From Bdellovibrionales bacterium (GTDB taxonomy: Bacteria > Bdellovibrionota > Bdellovibrionia > Bdellovibrionales > UBA1609): a DNA stretch of 35,547 nt. Position numbers and translations under genes: made by a program. This document shows positions 17,101-24,068 of the stretch, piece by piece. How positions within the stretch are numbered: the first letter of the stretch is position 1; each line of letters begins with the position of its first letter. The stretch lies in the NCBI GenBank assembly GCA_023299885.1, contig JALZUS010000064.1:1-35547 (forward strand). The letters run 5' to 3'. The notes beneath the pieces are model-generated. The model saw only the letters and a program-made list of their open reading frames with translations. It searched no databases and had not been told where the DNA came from.

Positions 17101-18263
17101 GATCGTGTTTCTTGAGCTTCAATCTCGTAGCGGCCTCCGGAGTGCATAACTAAAAATTCTAAAAACGGTGGCAGGTCGCCAGAGCCTAAGTACCCCGTCG
17201 AAGAACCAAATATTTTGGATAAGTCTTGGTCTTTTGTCATCGGATCAAGAGTAAACATATGATCTTTGTAGGCACCAACGCGATCGTGTATAGCATCAGT
17301 TAAAGCGATTGCTGCTGTGTCTTTTCCAGAGCCTGGCTCGCCCAAAAGGACAATAGCATTTGCTTGTTCTTGCCCTTTAAGTAAAGCGCTTCTTCTCATA
17401 GAGGTTAAGCTTTCTACAGTTTCTGGCTGACCTAAGAGCTGTTCGTTAATAATTTTTTTGAAGCTGTCCATGGATTTTTTTAGCTGCTCATAGTTTTTAG
17501 GAGATCTTTTAGAGATAGAGCTTAAAAAATCTTTTCTCTGTCTTTCTTTAACAATGCGCTCGCTAGTTGTGACAATTATATTATTAATTTTTTGAATACG
17601 GCTTTGAGTCGGCTTGTCACCAGGGAATGCGCCATCTTTAGAGGTAATATCGTAAATAATTCTTTTAAGGTTATTATAATTTATTGTAGATAGGTTTGTG
17701 TGTAGTTCTTTTGTTTTCTCTTTAGATGTATTTAAGGCATTTGATAGGTGAGACTCAAGCCCGCTCTTGGCAAGCTCATAATTGGGAGTGCTTAATTTAG
17801 CTATAAGGTATTGGTAGTCACTAGTGAAAGCACTAGATGCAATATGACTTAAGCGTGCTAAAACTTTCAGAGCATTATTGATTGCTTGGTTTCTATGAGC
17901 ATTAGAGCGTGTTTGGCTTGAGCCGCTTTTGGGCGGAGTGGATTGCTCTATGTAGAATTCAAGTAGAATAAACATAAATACAATAGACTCATAAGTAGGT
18001 TTCTTGGCAGCTACAAATGTTTGTTTATCAATTAGGTCAGGGTCCATTGTCCATTCTGCATCTCCACCTACTGTCCACGTGGCTCCTTGGGCTTTTGCGG
18101 TGGTGGTGGGCGTATTGTACATTGAGTTATTTATAGCTTGAATAAATTCCTTTAAGTCTCCAGGGCTAACAACTAAAGATGTATTTTCATCGTCATTAGC
18201 AAAAGTTGCAAAGCTTAATGATAAAATCAAAAGCGTAGCTAATAGGTTTTTTAATATAGTCAT
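14178..18263 (-). CDS. Exported fusion of two Hsp100/Clp-type AAA+ domains and an M41 (FtsH-type) metalloprotease
   Basis: A 1361-residue protein. Residues 1-22 are a Sec-type signal (basic start, hydrophobic core, TFA before NDDE), predicting export. Residues 23-280 are helical and unrecognised. The first AAA+ domain (about 280-560) has a Clp-like GYLG pore loop (357-360) and arginine finger (LNRF). Its Walker A is GEPGSGKDT (308-316, Asp after Lys314) and its Walker B reads FVNE (Asn421-Glu422), so it looks hydrolysis-impaired. The second AAA+ domain (about 685-960) has intact Walker A GKSSTGKT (731-738), Walker B FIFDE (Asp804-Glu805), sensor-1 Asn and an LNRV finger, but no evident GYVG loop. 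Residues about 1045-1220 match M41: HETGH (1058-1062), the ITVIPG strand, and SND (Asp1144) as third zinc ligand. An unfoldase-protease is inferred; an ATP-using enzyme outside the cytoplasm is the puzzle. AGGGGA precedes the ATG. Confidence 0.88.
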   Translation of the reverse strand: MTILKNLLATLLILSLSFATFANDDENTSLVVSPGDLKEFIQAINNSMYNTPTTTAKAQGATWTVGGDAEWTMDPDLIDKQTFVAAKKPTYESIVFMFILLEFYIEQSTPPKSGSSQTRSNAHRNQAINNALKVLARLSHIASSAFTSDYQYLIAKLSTPNYELAKSGLESHLSNALNTSKEKTKELHTNLSTINYNNLKRIIYDITSKDGAFPGDKPTQSRIQKINNIIVTTSERIVKERQRKDFLSSISKRSPKNYEQLKKSMDSFKKIINEQLLGQPETVESLTSMRRSALLKGQEQANAIVLLGEPGSGKDTAAIALTDAIHDRVGAYKDHMFTLDPMTKDQDLSKIFGSSTGYLGSGDLPPFLEFLVMHSGGRYEIEAQETRSGFDYHIVENENWKPGQAIQEGTYAPHEAVVFVNEFHNWTKDMKDTVFKLVLQKDGYFTVNNPSGGVSKLYVPVNFVIATNDGIELLSARDIDGNRVGAPLSYKDRIKKWETAHDNKEIKKQSLSRQNGTGTSEKPMGISEELLNRFPNIILMRPHSPENMKKIAAKITTSLEKSFSRGMLSNISFDFSANVHDFLVDYDFSSEDGIRFVEQKIIDFIQNPLTKAIDTEDLEIPTSKTTWALEYVKNNDLTTSLKVIVTSGEDRTEVLLDLPSTQKDKLREPLSQEKVKEILALEEEINKKVFGVSHITPQLIEVALETEEKLNEKIEDEYKNGKKANVMMFLGKSSTGKTYLAETYGKLKHGDKSKVVTIDFGQISSKDALNKEILGNKDHNGRSVPSTFMQEYDRAGGKITFIFDEVANTHPDILKALYDVLRQPIVTTFSDGKERSMAGVDIIMTGNAGEEIYNEIPKDIPDNQKLAAMNRAYEVFMNNAGSRRGILEKFFSDAFLNRVGERNIFFFGPLSYKSLRQVTQLKLEDAFRSLSKTGNGKKSWNLQMSSAQDLTNFYEIIERAGFVIDEQGASVDKFVKESLETKLRSLLIRNGIPTGETVTLKTLTTEPKIMPNGNLDFSYDIAVFVGDSKEPLVLKLDGKKRPLDSKIRETNQIITAYHETGHELVRKVLLGFDYEGQEITVIPGVDNIGGRIVHYLGVARSQQKYQPEMTREYAVRRIAVLTAGYIAESIVTKGARHTAGKSNDMLRATEIAKKAVAKWGLSEVFGTSAVGPEETMDTFYEKLSKKKKKIFQKEVDALISEGAYLAREALTVNNKAFIVMGRQLAEQGTLNKTDLNNFYSDNTVLVESDAGYLEAASSLSSEIEAAENAVTEAKKTKVARVKSRGTLLEIKAENLKPNTVANIDSIIASEKSEAIAEVELSQEIAIAAKDTFNVDKLVSINSKTSGESNNSQVSACARALK

Positions 18264-18492
18264 AGCGGTCCCCTAAATATATAGAGGTAATTAGTACCAA
18301 AATGGGTCTTTTATATATATAGAAATAAATACTACGTTTTTGGTAAATATTATAAAAAATGAGTAGCTAGATTTCTTTCACTTTTCTAACTGCAAGTAAT
18401 TGGTATTTTGAGAATAAGCTGTGTGATTACATGGTTAAAAAGCATATAATTTTTATAAATGTTAAGTGGTTCCACTTTGTATTATTTTATCG

Positions 18493-18520
18493 TTCTATAA
18501 GCAAAACTTATAGAATTTTT
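18493..18520. other. A+T-rich hairpin downstream of the aspartokinase-like gene
   Basis: TTCTATAAG (18493-18501) pairs perfectly with CTTATAGAA (18507-18515) around CAAAA, with TTTTT following on the plus strand. Read as minus-strand RNA it lies just past the aspartokinase stop but lacks a T-run, so it is a weak terminator or processing site. The remaining 18264-18492 is A+T-rich leader of the AAA+/M41 gene, and I see no further gene in it. Confidence 0.45.
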
Positions 18521-18542
18521 AACAAAATCTTTTGGGTAGGTG

Positions 18543-19583
18543 CTATAGGTGCTCAAAAACAGAAGTAATAGGGCCAGACTTATAAAAGGCATTATTCGAC
18601 ATAGAGGGGGTTAGGCTTTCTGCGAAGTGAAAAGTCTTGGAGGTGCCAAACTTAAAATTAACTTTATATTTATCTAAAACATCTTTTTGTAAGGATGTTA
18701 AAAGTTTTTTTTCGCCAGCCCAATAGCTGTGATTGTTAGTTGAGGGTAGTTTTATTAAGTCGTAGTTTTTTAAAAATGAATCAACTTGTGTATTTGGAGT
18801 AAACTCTACTACACAGTCCCAAGCTGTCATTATTTGTGCCTTTGGGTTTGATGTCTGAATAAATGTATTTTCATTAGGGTTATCTGCAGAGCCTATATAG
18901 TAGCTTTGGTTGCTGTTGTGAGCTTGTTCTGCAGCTTTGTAATGGCAAAGTTTAGCACCCCAAAGAGTGATCTCTTTAAGCTGCTCTGTTGATATTAAAT
19001 TTATTTTTTTTGCATCAATATTTTGTGCTGGGTCTTTGTCATAAACGCCATCAACATCTTTTAAGATAAAACAATTATCAGTTTTAAAATAATTAGCTAA
19101 GGCCAGGGCTGTAGTGTCAGAGCCACCACGACCTAATGTGGTTATATCTTTGCTTGTGGGGTCAACGCCCTGGAACCCAGCAATCACAATGATTTTATTT
19201 TTTTTAAGTTCGTCTTCAACACGTATTGGTTTTATTTCTTTAATATAAGATGTGCTATGAGATCCATGCGTAAGTATTCCAGCTTGGCTGCCGGTAAAAC
19301 TAATGGCATCGCAACCTTCTTCTTGAAGGGCTATTGTCATCAAAGCCATAGAGATTCGCTCACCGGAAGTTAATAAAACATCAAGCTCTCGGGTTGTGGG
19401 TTTATCTGAAATTTGATTGGCAAGACTGTAAAGATTATCTGTTGTGTCGCCCATGGCACTAACAACAACAATAACTTTATGGCCTTGTTGGTAAAGGCTA
19501 GAAATGTATTTAGCTCTTTTTTTTATAAGGCTTGGTGTGGCAATAGTTTTACCACCATATTTTAAGACATAAAGCTTACTCAT
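18543..19583 (-). CDS. Aspartokinase-like amino-acid kinase lacking clear ACT domains
   Basis: A 346-residue protein with the amino-acid-kinase fold of aspartate kinase, which phosphorylates L-aspartate at the head of Lys/Thr/Met synthesis. Visible motifs are TSGERIS (73-79), GFQGVDP, GRGGSDTTA and a DVDGVYDKDP nucleotide-site block. The N-terminal signature reads LKYGGKT (7-13), where aspartokinases usually have KFGGTS, keeping Lys8 but changing the last residues. Standard enzymes are about 400-450 residues with two C-terminal ACT domains. Here only about 100 residues follow the kinase domain and no clear ACT pattern is seen, so lysine/threonine feedback may be absent or altered. The start is placed by Lys8; no Shine-Dalgarno is visible. 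It follows an exported protein and an oxygenase gene on the same strand. It could be a housekeeping or a specialised kinase; the exact substrate is uncertain. Confidence 0.78.
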   Translation of the reverse strand: MSKLYVLKYGGKTIATPSLIKKRAKYISSLYQQGHKVIVVVSAMGDTTDNLYSLANQISDKPTTRELDVLLTSGERISMALMTIALQEEGCDAISFTGSQAGILTHGSHSTSYIKEIKPIRVEDELKKNKIIVIAGFQGVDPTSKDITTLGRGGSDTTALALANYFKTDNCFILKDVDGVYDKDPAQNIDAKKINLISTEQLKEITLWGAKLCHYKAAEQAHNSNQSYYIGSADNPNENTFIQTSNPKAQIMTAWDCVVEFTPNTQVDSFLKNYDLIKLPSTNNHSYWAGEKKLLTSLQKDVLDKYKVNFKFGTSKTFHFAESLTPSMSNNAFYKSGPITSVFEHL

Positions 19584-19614
19584 AAATGTATTTAATATTA
19601 AAAGAGAGGTTTAA

Positions 19615-19643
19615 TCACGAAGAAACGAGTCATTTCTTCGTGA
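19615..19643. other. Perfect 11-bp hairpin between exported-protein gene and aspartokinase-like gene
   Basis: TCACGAAGAAA (19615-19625) and TTTCTTCGTGA (19633-19643) form an uninterrupted stem with a 7-base loop. On the transcribed minus strand it lies 12 bases after the exported-protein stop. No long T-run follows, so it may be a weak terminator, an RNA-stability hairpin or an operator that sets relative expression. Confidence 0.6.
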
Positions 19644-19655
19644 GGAGTCATTGTC

Positions 19656-20441
19656 TTAGTTATAGCACTCTACATCGCCTTCACCTGTTACAAAAAACAT
19701 GATGGCTTGTTGATCTTTGTTGAGCGTGCCGACAGCCCACTTAATAGCGACTTCCATGCCAGCTATAGGGTCATCAATTGTATTCATATTAATGGGTTCC
19801 ATAATTTCTACTCGTGCATTTAAATTATGCCCCCATGAGACACTTACTTTTTCTGGAATAACAGCGACGTTAGTAAGATACTGGCCTTTTTCTTGAAATT
19901 GGCCACCGTAAGTGTAAATAAACCGGCCAGTAAGTTTAATTACTGTAAACCCCCATCCATTTTTATAGGCCACGCTAAACTTATAGCTTTTTGGTTTTTT
20001 CCAGCCAGAAAGCTGATTCCAATGTTTAGCTTCTGTTGGAGTGGCTGTAGCTTTATCTGTTTTAATATCTACAACTGCTTTTTTATCTTGAATGAACTTC
20101 CAGGCTTGCTTGCCAAGGTTCACCATATTTGAAGCTGTTGATTTTTTATTAGATGAAGTTTTTTTGTTGGCAGTGAGCGCACGTGTGCTGGCATTATTGG
20201 GTTTAGTGCTGAGTGCAATTAAAGTGCTGCTATATTTTTTGCAATTCGATAGATTTTTATTTTTTGCACAATCTTCTAACTTTTGTTTTCTCTTAATGTC
20301 TTGAAAAAGTTCGTTTATATTCTCTTCTTCAATTATAATTGTGGGCTTTTTATCAAGCTCAAAATACTTTGAGTCTTGTGAGCCGTAACTCCAAGAGCTA
20401 GTTGTTAATATCATCCCTAAAATAATTATCTTTTTTAACAT
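19656..20441 (-). CDS. Exported protein of unknown function
   Basis: A 261-residue protein starting with a Sec-type signal: Lys-Lys, a hydrophobic run to about residue 16, then SSWSYG/SQDS as a likely cleavage area. The next 110 residues are Lys/Asn/Ser-rich and look disordered. Two Cys (LEDC and SNC) lie within about ten residues of each other, and one Cys sits near the C-terminus (VECYN). Residues about 140-261 look folded and beta-rich (alternating hydrophobic strands, aromatic WGF and YTYGG turns, a DPIAGMEVAIKW segment). I do not recognise a family. A GGGGGAC ribosome site lies 4 bases before the ATG. It sits between an oxygenase and an aspartokinase-like gene on the same strand, with gaps of 80 and 72 bases, so an operon is possible but not certain. 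Confidence 0.75.
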   Translation of the reverse strand: MLKKIIILGMILTTSSWSYGSQDSKYFELDKKPTIIIEEENINELFQDIKRKQKLEDCAKNKNLSNCKKYSSTLIALSTKPNNASTRALTANKKTSSNKKSTASNMVNLGKQAWKFIQDKKAVVDIKTDKATATPTEAKHWNQLSGWKKPKSYKFSVAYKNGWGFTVIKLTGRFIYTYGGQFQEKGQYLTNVAVIPEKVSVSWGHNLNARVEIMEPINMNTIDDPIAGMEVAIKWAVGTLNKDQQAIMFFVTGEGDVECYN

Positions 20442-20521
20442 TTGTCCCCCTATGACTGTTAAAATGACCGTTTTACTTGGTGAGCTGTCCGTGCTTTTGA
20501 TAACTAAAATTATTTATGTGT

Positions 20522-21469
20522 TTACTTGATAAGGCCTATCTCCCTTAATCGCTGCTGTAAAAATTCTTCTGCTAAAATTGATGGATACTTGATGGCATCG
20601 CCCTCACAACTCGGAATGCATTCCAAAACAGCCTCAGGGTGAGGGTGCATAAAGAATGGCATAGAGTAGCGGCTGTTGTTGGTGCCATCATCTGGGTTAA
20701 CTACCCTATGAGTTGTAGAAGGTATAAGTTCGTTGGTAATACGAGCTAGCATATCACCAGCATCTACAATGAGATTGTTTTTTTCAGTTTCAACGGGCAG
20801 CCATTTTCCGTCGCGATCTAAAAGCTCTAAGCCAGAAGAAGAGGCACTCACTAATATAGTAATTAAGTTGATGTCTTCATGGGCGGCAGCTCTCACGCAC
20901 CTTGGGTCCACATTGTCAGGGATTGGTGGATAGTGGAGTAATCTTAAAATAGAATTTCCGCCGGTCACCATTTTATCAAAGTAATTAGCGGGTAAATCTA
21001 AAGGCTTAGTAATGGCTTGAAGTAAAATCTTTCCGATTTCTTCTAGGGCAGAGTAAAGCTTTAAGTATGTATTTTCAAATTCTGGAACTTCTTTTGGCCA
21101 AATGTTTTTTGGAAACTTATCGTAGTAAGAGTCTTCTGGAGAAAGCTCGTTACCTACATGCCAAAATTCTTTAAGGTCAGAAACTTCGCTATCTTTTGCA
21201 TGCTCAGTACCAAAAGGTGTGTACCCTCTTTGGCTGTCAGAGGCATAAACCTCTTTTTTCTCAGTTGGTAAGCTAAAGAAAGATTGGCTATGTGTATAGG
21301 CTTCATCTAATAGGTCTGTACTTACAGGATGGTCTTTTAAAATAATAAAGCCGTAATACTTAAAACCATTAAATAGCTGGTCGATAAATTCAGATTTTTC
21401 AGCAGGCGACCCGTAAAGGTAAGATTTTAGGCTTAGCTCGGGAACTTTTGTGTACTTTGCATCAGACAT
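20522..21469 (-). CDS. Isopenicillin-N-synthase-like Fe(II)/2-oxoglutarate-dependent oxygenase
   Basis: A 315-residue cytoplasmic oxygenase of the isopenicillin N synthase / DIOX_N-2OG-FeII_Oxy superfamily. The non-haem iron triad is clear: His197-x-Asp199 (HED) and His254 (TTHRVVNP). RxS at Arg267-Ser269 (NSRYSMPFF) is the usual 2-oxoglutarate-binding pair. The N-terminal part (LKDHPVSTDLLDEAY, FFSLPTEKKEVY) matches the DIOX_N domain. Members hydroxylate or oxidise diverse small molecules, including gibberellin-like, amino-acid and antibiotic precursors; the substrate cannot be predicted. A GAGGAGGA ribosome site precedes the ATG. TTGACC and a palindrome (GTAATAGTTAC) lie further upstream. 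It may be cotranscribed with the exported protein and aspartokinase-like genes, with which it would form an unfamiliar set. Confidence 0.92.
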   Translation of the reverse strand: MSDAKYTKVPELSLKSYLYGSPAEKSEFIDQLFNGFKYYGFIILKDHPVSTDLLDEAYTHSQSFFSLPTEKKEVYASDSQRGYTPFGTEHAKDSEVSDLKEFWHVGNELSPEDSYYDKFPKNIWPKEVPEFENTYLKLYSALEEIGKILLQAITKPLDLPANYFDKMVTGGNSILRLLHYPPIPDNVDPRCVRAAAHEDINLITILVSASSSGLELLDRDGKWLPVETEKNNLIVDAGDMLARITNELIPSTTHRVVNPDDGTNNSRYSMPFFMHPHPEAVLECIPSCEGDAIKYPSILAEEFLQQRLREIGLIK

Positions 21470-21510
21470 TTTTGGTCCTCCTCAATGATAAATTGGCTGG
21501 TTCTTTTTTA

Positions 21511-21539
21511 TAGCTATTGTAATAGTTACAGCTGGTCAA
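21511..21539 (-). promoter_or_regulatory. Possible promoter with embedded palindrome upstream of the oxygenase gene
   Basis: On the minus strand, TTGACC (plus 21534-21539) is followed 17 bases later by TAGCTA (21511-21516), a good -35 and a poor -10. The spacer contains the palindrome GTAA-TAG-TTAC (21519-21529), a plausible repressor or activator site. Confidence 0.3.
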
Positions 21540-21553
21540 TGGTCCAGGAGTTT

Positions 21554-21570
21554 CCTTAATCAAATTAAGG
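21554..21570. repeat. Short perfect inverted repeat
   Basis: CCTTAAT-CAA-ATTAAGG, a 7-bp stem with a 3-base spacer, in the divergent interval between the oxygenase and rnr genes. It could be a protein-binding site for either gene. No T-run follows. Confidence 0.4.
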
Positions 21571-21684
21571 GCTTACATCTGCTAAAATTTTTAATAGATC
21601 AAAAAATATGAAATAATTACAGTAACTTACAGACCTTAAATTCAATATGAGTTTTTGATTTGAATATTAAAAAGGAGCTAATTT

Positions 21685-21723
21685 ATGGACTGGGTCAAAG
21701 AAATAGCAGTTCAATACGCTTAG
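21685..21723 (+). CDS. Possible 12-residue leader peptide upstream of rnr
   Basis: ATG 21685 opens a 12-codon frame (MDWVKEIAVQYA) ending in TAG at 21721-21723. AAGGAG at 21672-21677 sits 7 bases upstream, a near-ideal ribosome site, better than anything in front of rnr itself, whose ATG is 40 bases further on. It may be a leader peptide that controls rnr translation, an independent small protein, or chance. Two of twelve residues are charged acidic and one is Lys; no pattern of regulatory codons is evident. Confidence 0.35.
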   Translation: MDWVKEIAVQYA

Positions 21724-21762
21724 AAATAGTTTTGCAGGTAGTGTTGGTGTAACTTAAGCCTA

Positions 21763-23937
21763 ATGAGCAAGAGACATGTTATTGGAACCGTAAAAAGACA
21801 CCCTGATGGGTTTGGCTTCTTATCGCCAGAAGACACAGAGTTTCCTGATGTTTATATCCCCAGAAAATTTATGCGTGGGATTATGTCGGGAGACAAGGTT
21901 AAAGTGGAAGCTTTTCCTGAGTCTCGTGGTAAGGACCGTTGGCGCGGTGAAATCACAGAGGTCATTAGCCGCGAAGTCACTGAGGTAATAGGACAGTTTC
22001 ATTCTTTGAGCGGTAAAAAAGGCTTACTTTTAGATAATAACTTTGCTTGGGGTGATGACCTTACGGTGAACACCAGTGCGACTGATAAAAAAATTGGCAA
22101 AGGAGACTGGGTAAAAGTTAAAATTAAAACTTACCCTGGGAGCAAAAAAGGCTTTACTGGTGATTTTGTTGAAATTGTAGGTAACATTGTAGACCCTCAC
22201 TTAGATACTATGCGAGTTCTATTTGGCCATAAAGTCCCTATGGAATTTAACCCAAAAACTTTAAAAGAAGTTGAGGGACTGCCTGAAAAAATTGATCCAA
22301 AGAAACATACAGGCCGTAGAGATTTACAAAAATTACCTTTCATTACTATTGATGGAGCTACGGCAAAAGACTTTGATGATGCTGTTTGTGTAAAGGCACT
22401 GGACAGTGGCTATAAGCTTTATGTTGCTATTGCTGATGTCAGCCACTACGTGAAGCATGGTACTTCTTTAGAAGAAGACGCCTATGAGCGCGGTAATAGT
22501 ACTTACCTTCCTAACTTTGTGGTGCCGATGCTTCCAAAAGTTTTAAGTGATGGTTTGTGTTCTTTAAATCCAAAAACGCCTAGGCTTGCCATGGTTGCAG
22601 AGATAGATTTTGACTTATTTGGTAGAAAAACAAAATCTGATTTTTATGAAGCTATTATTTATAGCCATGCTCGTGTGACTTACGGTGAAGCTCAGGAAGT
22701 TTTAGATGGTAGTACTCCTGAAGAACTTAAAGAAAGGGCTTCAGATATCTTAGTAGCTAAAGAGCTTGCAGATATTTTGATGAAAAAGCGCTTCAATGAA
22801 GGCGCAATAGATTTAGACATTGGTGAAACGGAAATTGTACTTGATGAAACAGGCGAGCCTTTAGACGTTATTAAGAGTGAACGTTTGTTTGCCCATAGGC
22901 TTATTGAAGAAATGATGTTGGCTGCTAATGTGGCTGTTGCTGAGTTTATTAGCTCTAAAAATACAGAAGTTTTATACAGAGTCCATGATGAGCCATCGGG
23001 TGATGGAATTGCTTTTTTGCAAACTTTTGCTCATAACGCAGGGCTTTTAAAAAGTGGTAAAGGTAGCGCCACTAATCTTAATGAAAAGATTGCGACTATC
23101 TTAAAAGAAGCTTATAAGTCGGACGCTAAAACAGTGATTAACATGCTGACCCTTAGGTCTATGTCGCAGGCTAAATACAGCCCAGATAATGTTGGTCATT
23201 TTGGTTTAGGTTTTGATAATTATGCTCACTTTACTTCACCAATTAGAAGGTATCCTGATTTAGTAGTGCATAGAGTTTTAAAGTCTTTAATTTATAAAGA
23301 CAGAAGGCATTACAAGTACACTATTGATGACCTTACAAGTGCGGGGGTTCACTGTAGTGCAACCGAACAGCGCTCAACAAAGGCTGAGCGCGAAATAAAG
23401 TCCATTAAAAAAGCTAGATTTATGAAGCGTCATATTGGTAAAGAATTTGAAGGCGCCATTAGCTCTATAGCTAAGTTTGGTGTTTTTGTATTACTGAGTG
23501 AATTTGATGTTGATGGGCTCATTAAGTTAGAGCAGCTTGAAGGTGGGCCTTTTCAGTACGATGCAGAAAAATTATGCCTACGTGGAAAGAAAAAAAATTA
23601 TAATCTAGGTGATAAATTTAAAATTAAAGTAGCTGCTGTAGATATAGATGCTGGTCAAATCGATTTTGTAGCTGCAGGAACTTACTTGCCTCCAACTCCT
23701 GGCTATAGTTACAGAAAAAAAAGAAAAGCAGGGGATTCTAAAAAGAGTAGTAAAGAATCAGAAAAAAAAGGAAAGAAAAAGTTTTCAAAAAGCTTTAAGC
23801 CAGGCAAGAAGAAAGAAGATCGCCATTCTTCAGGGAAAAAATCCAAAAAGAAAAATAAAAAATCTTCAGGTAAAAAGGGTGGGCTTGCATTAAAAGTTCG
23901 TGGTCTTATTTCTCCAAAAAAGAAGAAAAACTCATAG
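21763..23937 (+). CDS. rnr: Ribonuclease R
   Basis: A processive 3'-5' exoribonuclease that degrades structured RNA and takes part in rRNA and mRNA quality control. Domains in order: cold-shock/OB domains (about 1-165) starting VIGTVKRHPDGFGFL; the RNB catalytic domain (about 190-530) with the metal-binding TIDGATAKDFDDAV block, ADVSHYV and FTSPIRRYPDLVVHR; an S1 domain (about 565-645); and a very Lys/Ser-rich tail (about 650-724) typical of RNase R and absent from RNase II. At 724 residues it is shorter than the 813-residue E. coli enzyme because it lacks the N-terminal helix-turn-helix region. No Shine-Dalgarno is seen at ATG 21763. An upstream 12-codon frame has one, so translational coupling is conceivable. 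Confidence 0.95.
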   Translation: MSKRHVIGTVKRHPDGFGFLSPEDTEFPDVYIPRKFMRGIMSGDKVKVEAFPESRGKDRWRGEITEVISREVTEVIGQFHSLSGKKGLLLDNNFAWGDDLTVNTSATDKKIGKGDWVKVKIKTYPGSKKGFTGDFVEIVGNIVDPHLDTMRVLFGHKVPMEFNPKTLKEVEGLPEKIDPKKHTGRRDLQKLPFITIDGATAKDFDDAVCVKALDSGYKLYVAIADVSHYVKHGTSLEEDAYERGNSTYLPNFVVPMLPKVLSDGLCSLNPKTPRLAMVAEIDFDLFGRKTKSDFYEAIIYSHARVTYGEAQEVLDGSTPEELKERASDILVAKELADILMKKRFNEGAIDLDIGETEIVLDETGEPLDVIKSERLFAHRLIEEMMLAANVAVAEFISSKNTEVLYRVHDEPSGDGIAFLQTFAHNAGLLKSGKGSATNLNEKIATILKEAYKSDAKTVINMLTLRSMSQAKYSPDNVGHFGLGFDNYAHFTSPIRRYPDLVVHRVLKSLIYKDRRHYKYTIDDLTSAGVHCSATEQRSTKAEREIKSIKKARFMKRHIGKEFEGAISSIAKFGVFVLLSEFDVDGLIKLEQLEGGPFQYDAEKLCLRGKKKNYNLGDKFKIKVAAVDIDAGQIDFVAAGTYLPPTPGYSYRKKRKAGDSKKSSKESEKKGKKKFSKSFKPGKKKEDRHSSGKKSKKKNKKSSGKKGGLALKVRGLISPKKKKNS

Positions 23938-24068
23938 TAAAGAGCCTAATTCGCTGAAAGTGCTTCTAGATAAGGCTTTGCTGGCCTTTGGTGGTTTGTA
24001 ATTTTCCCTATTTTATTTTATTTTATTTGTGGTCCCTGATTTTAGGGCCAATATTAAGGAGTATAATT

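Noticed and set aside
23988..24068. Hydrophobic N-terminal extension (possible signal peptide) of the DUF2780-like protein
   Set aside because: AAGGAG directly before ATG 24069 and the family N-terminus beginning at MTELIGQ show that the upstream frame is untranslated leader.
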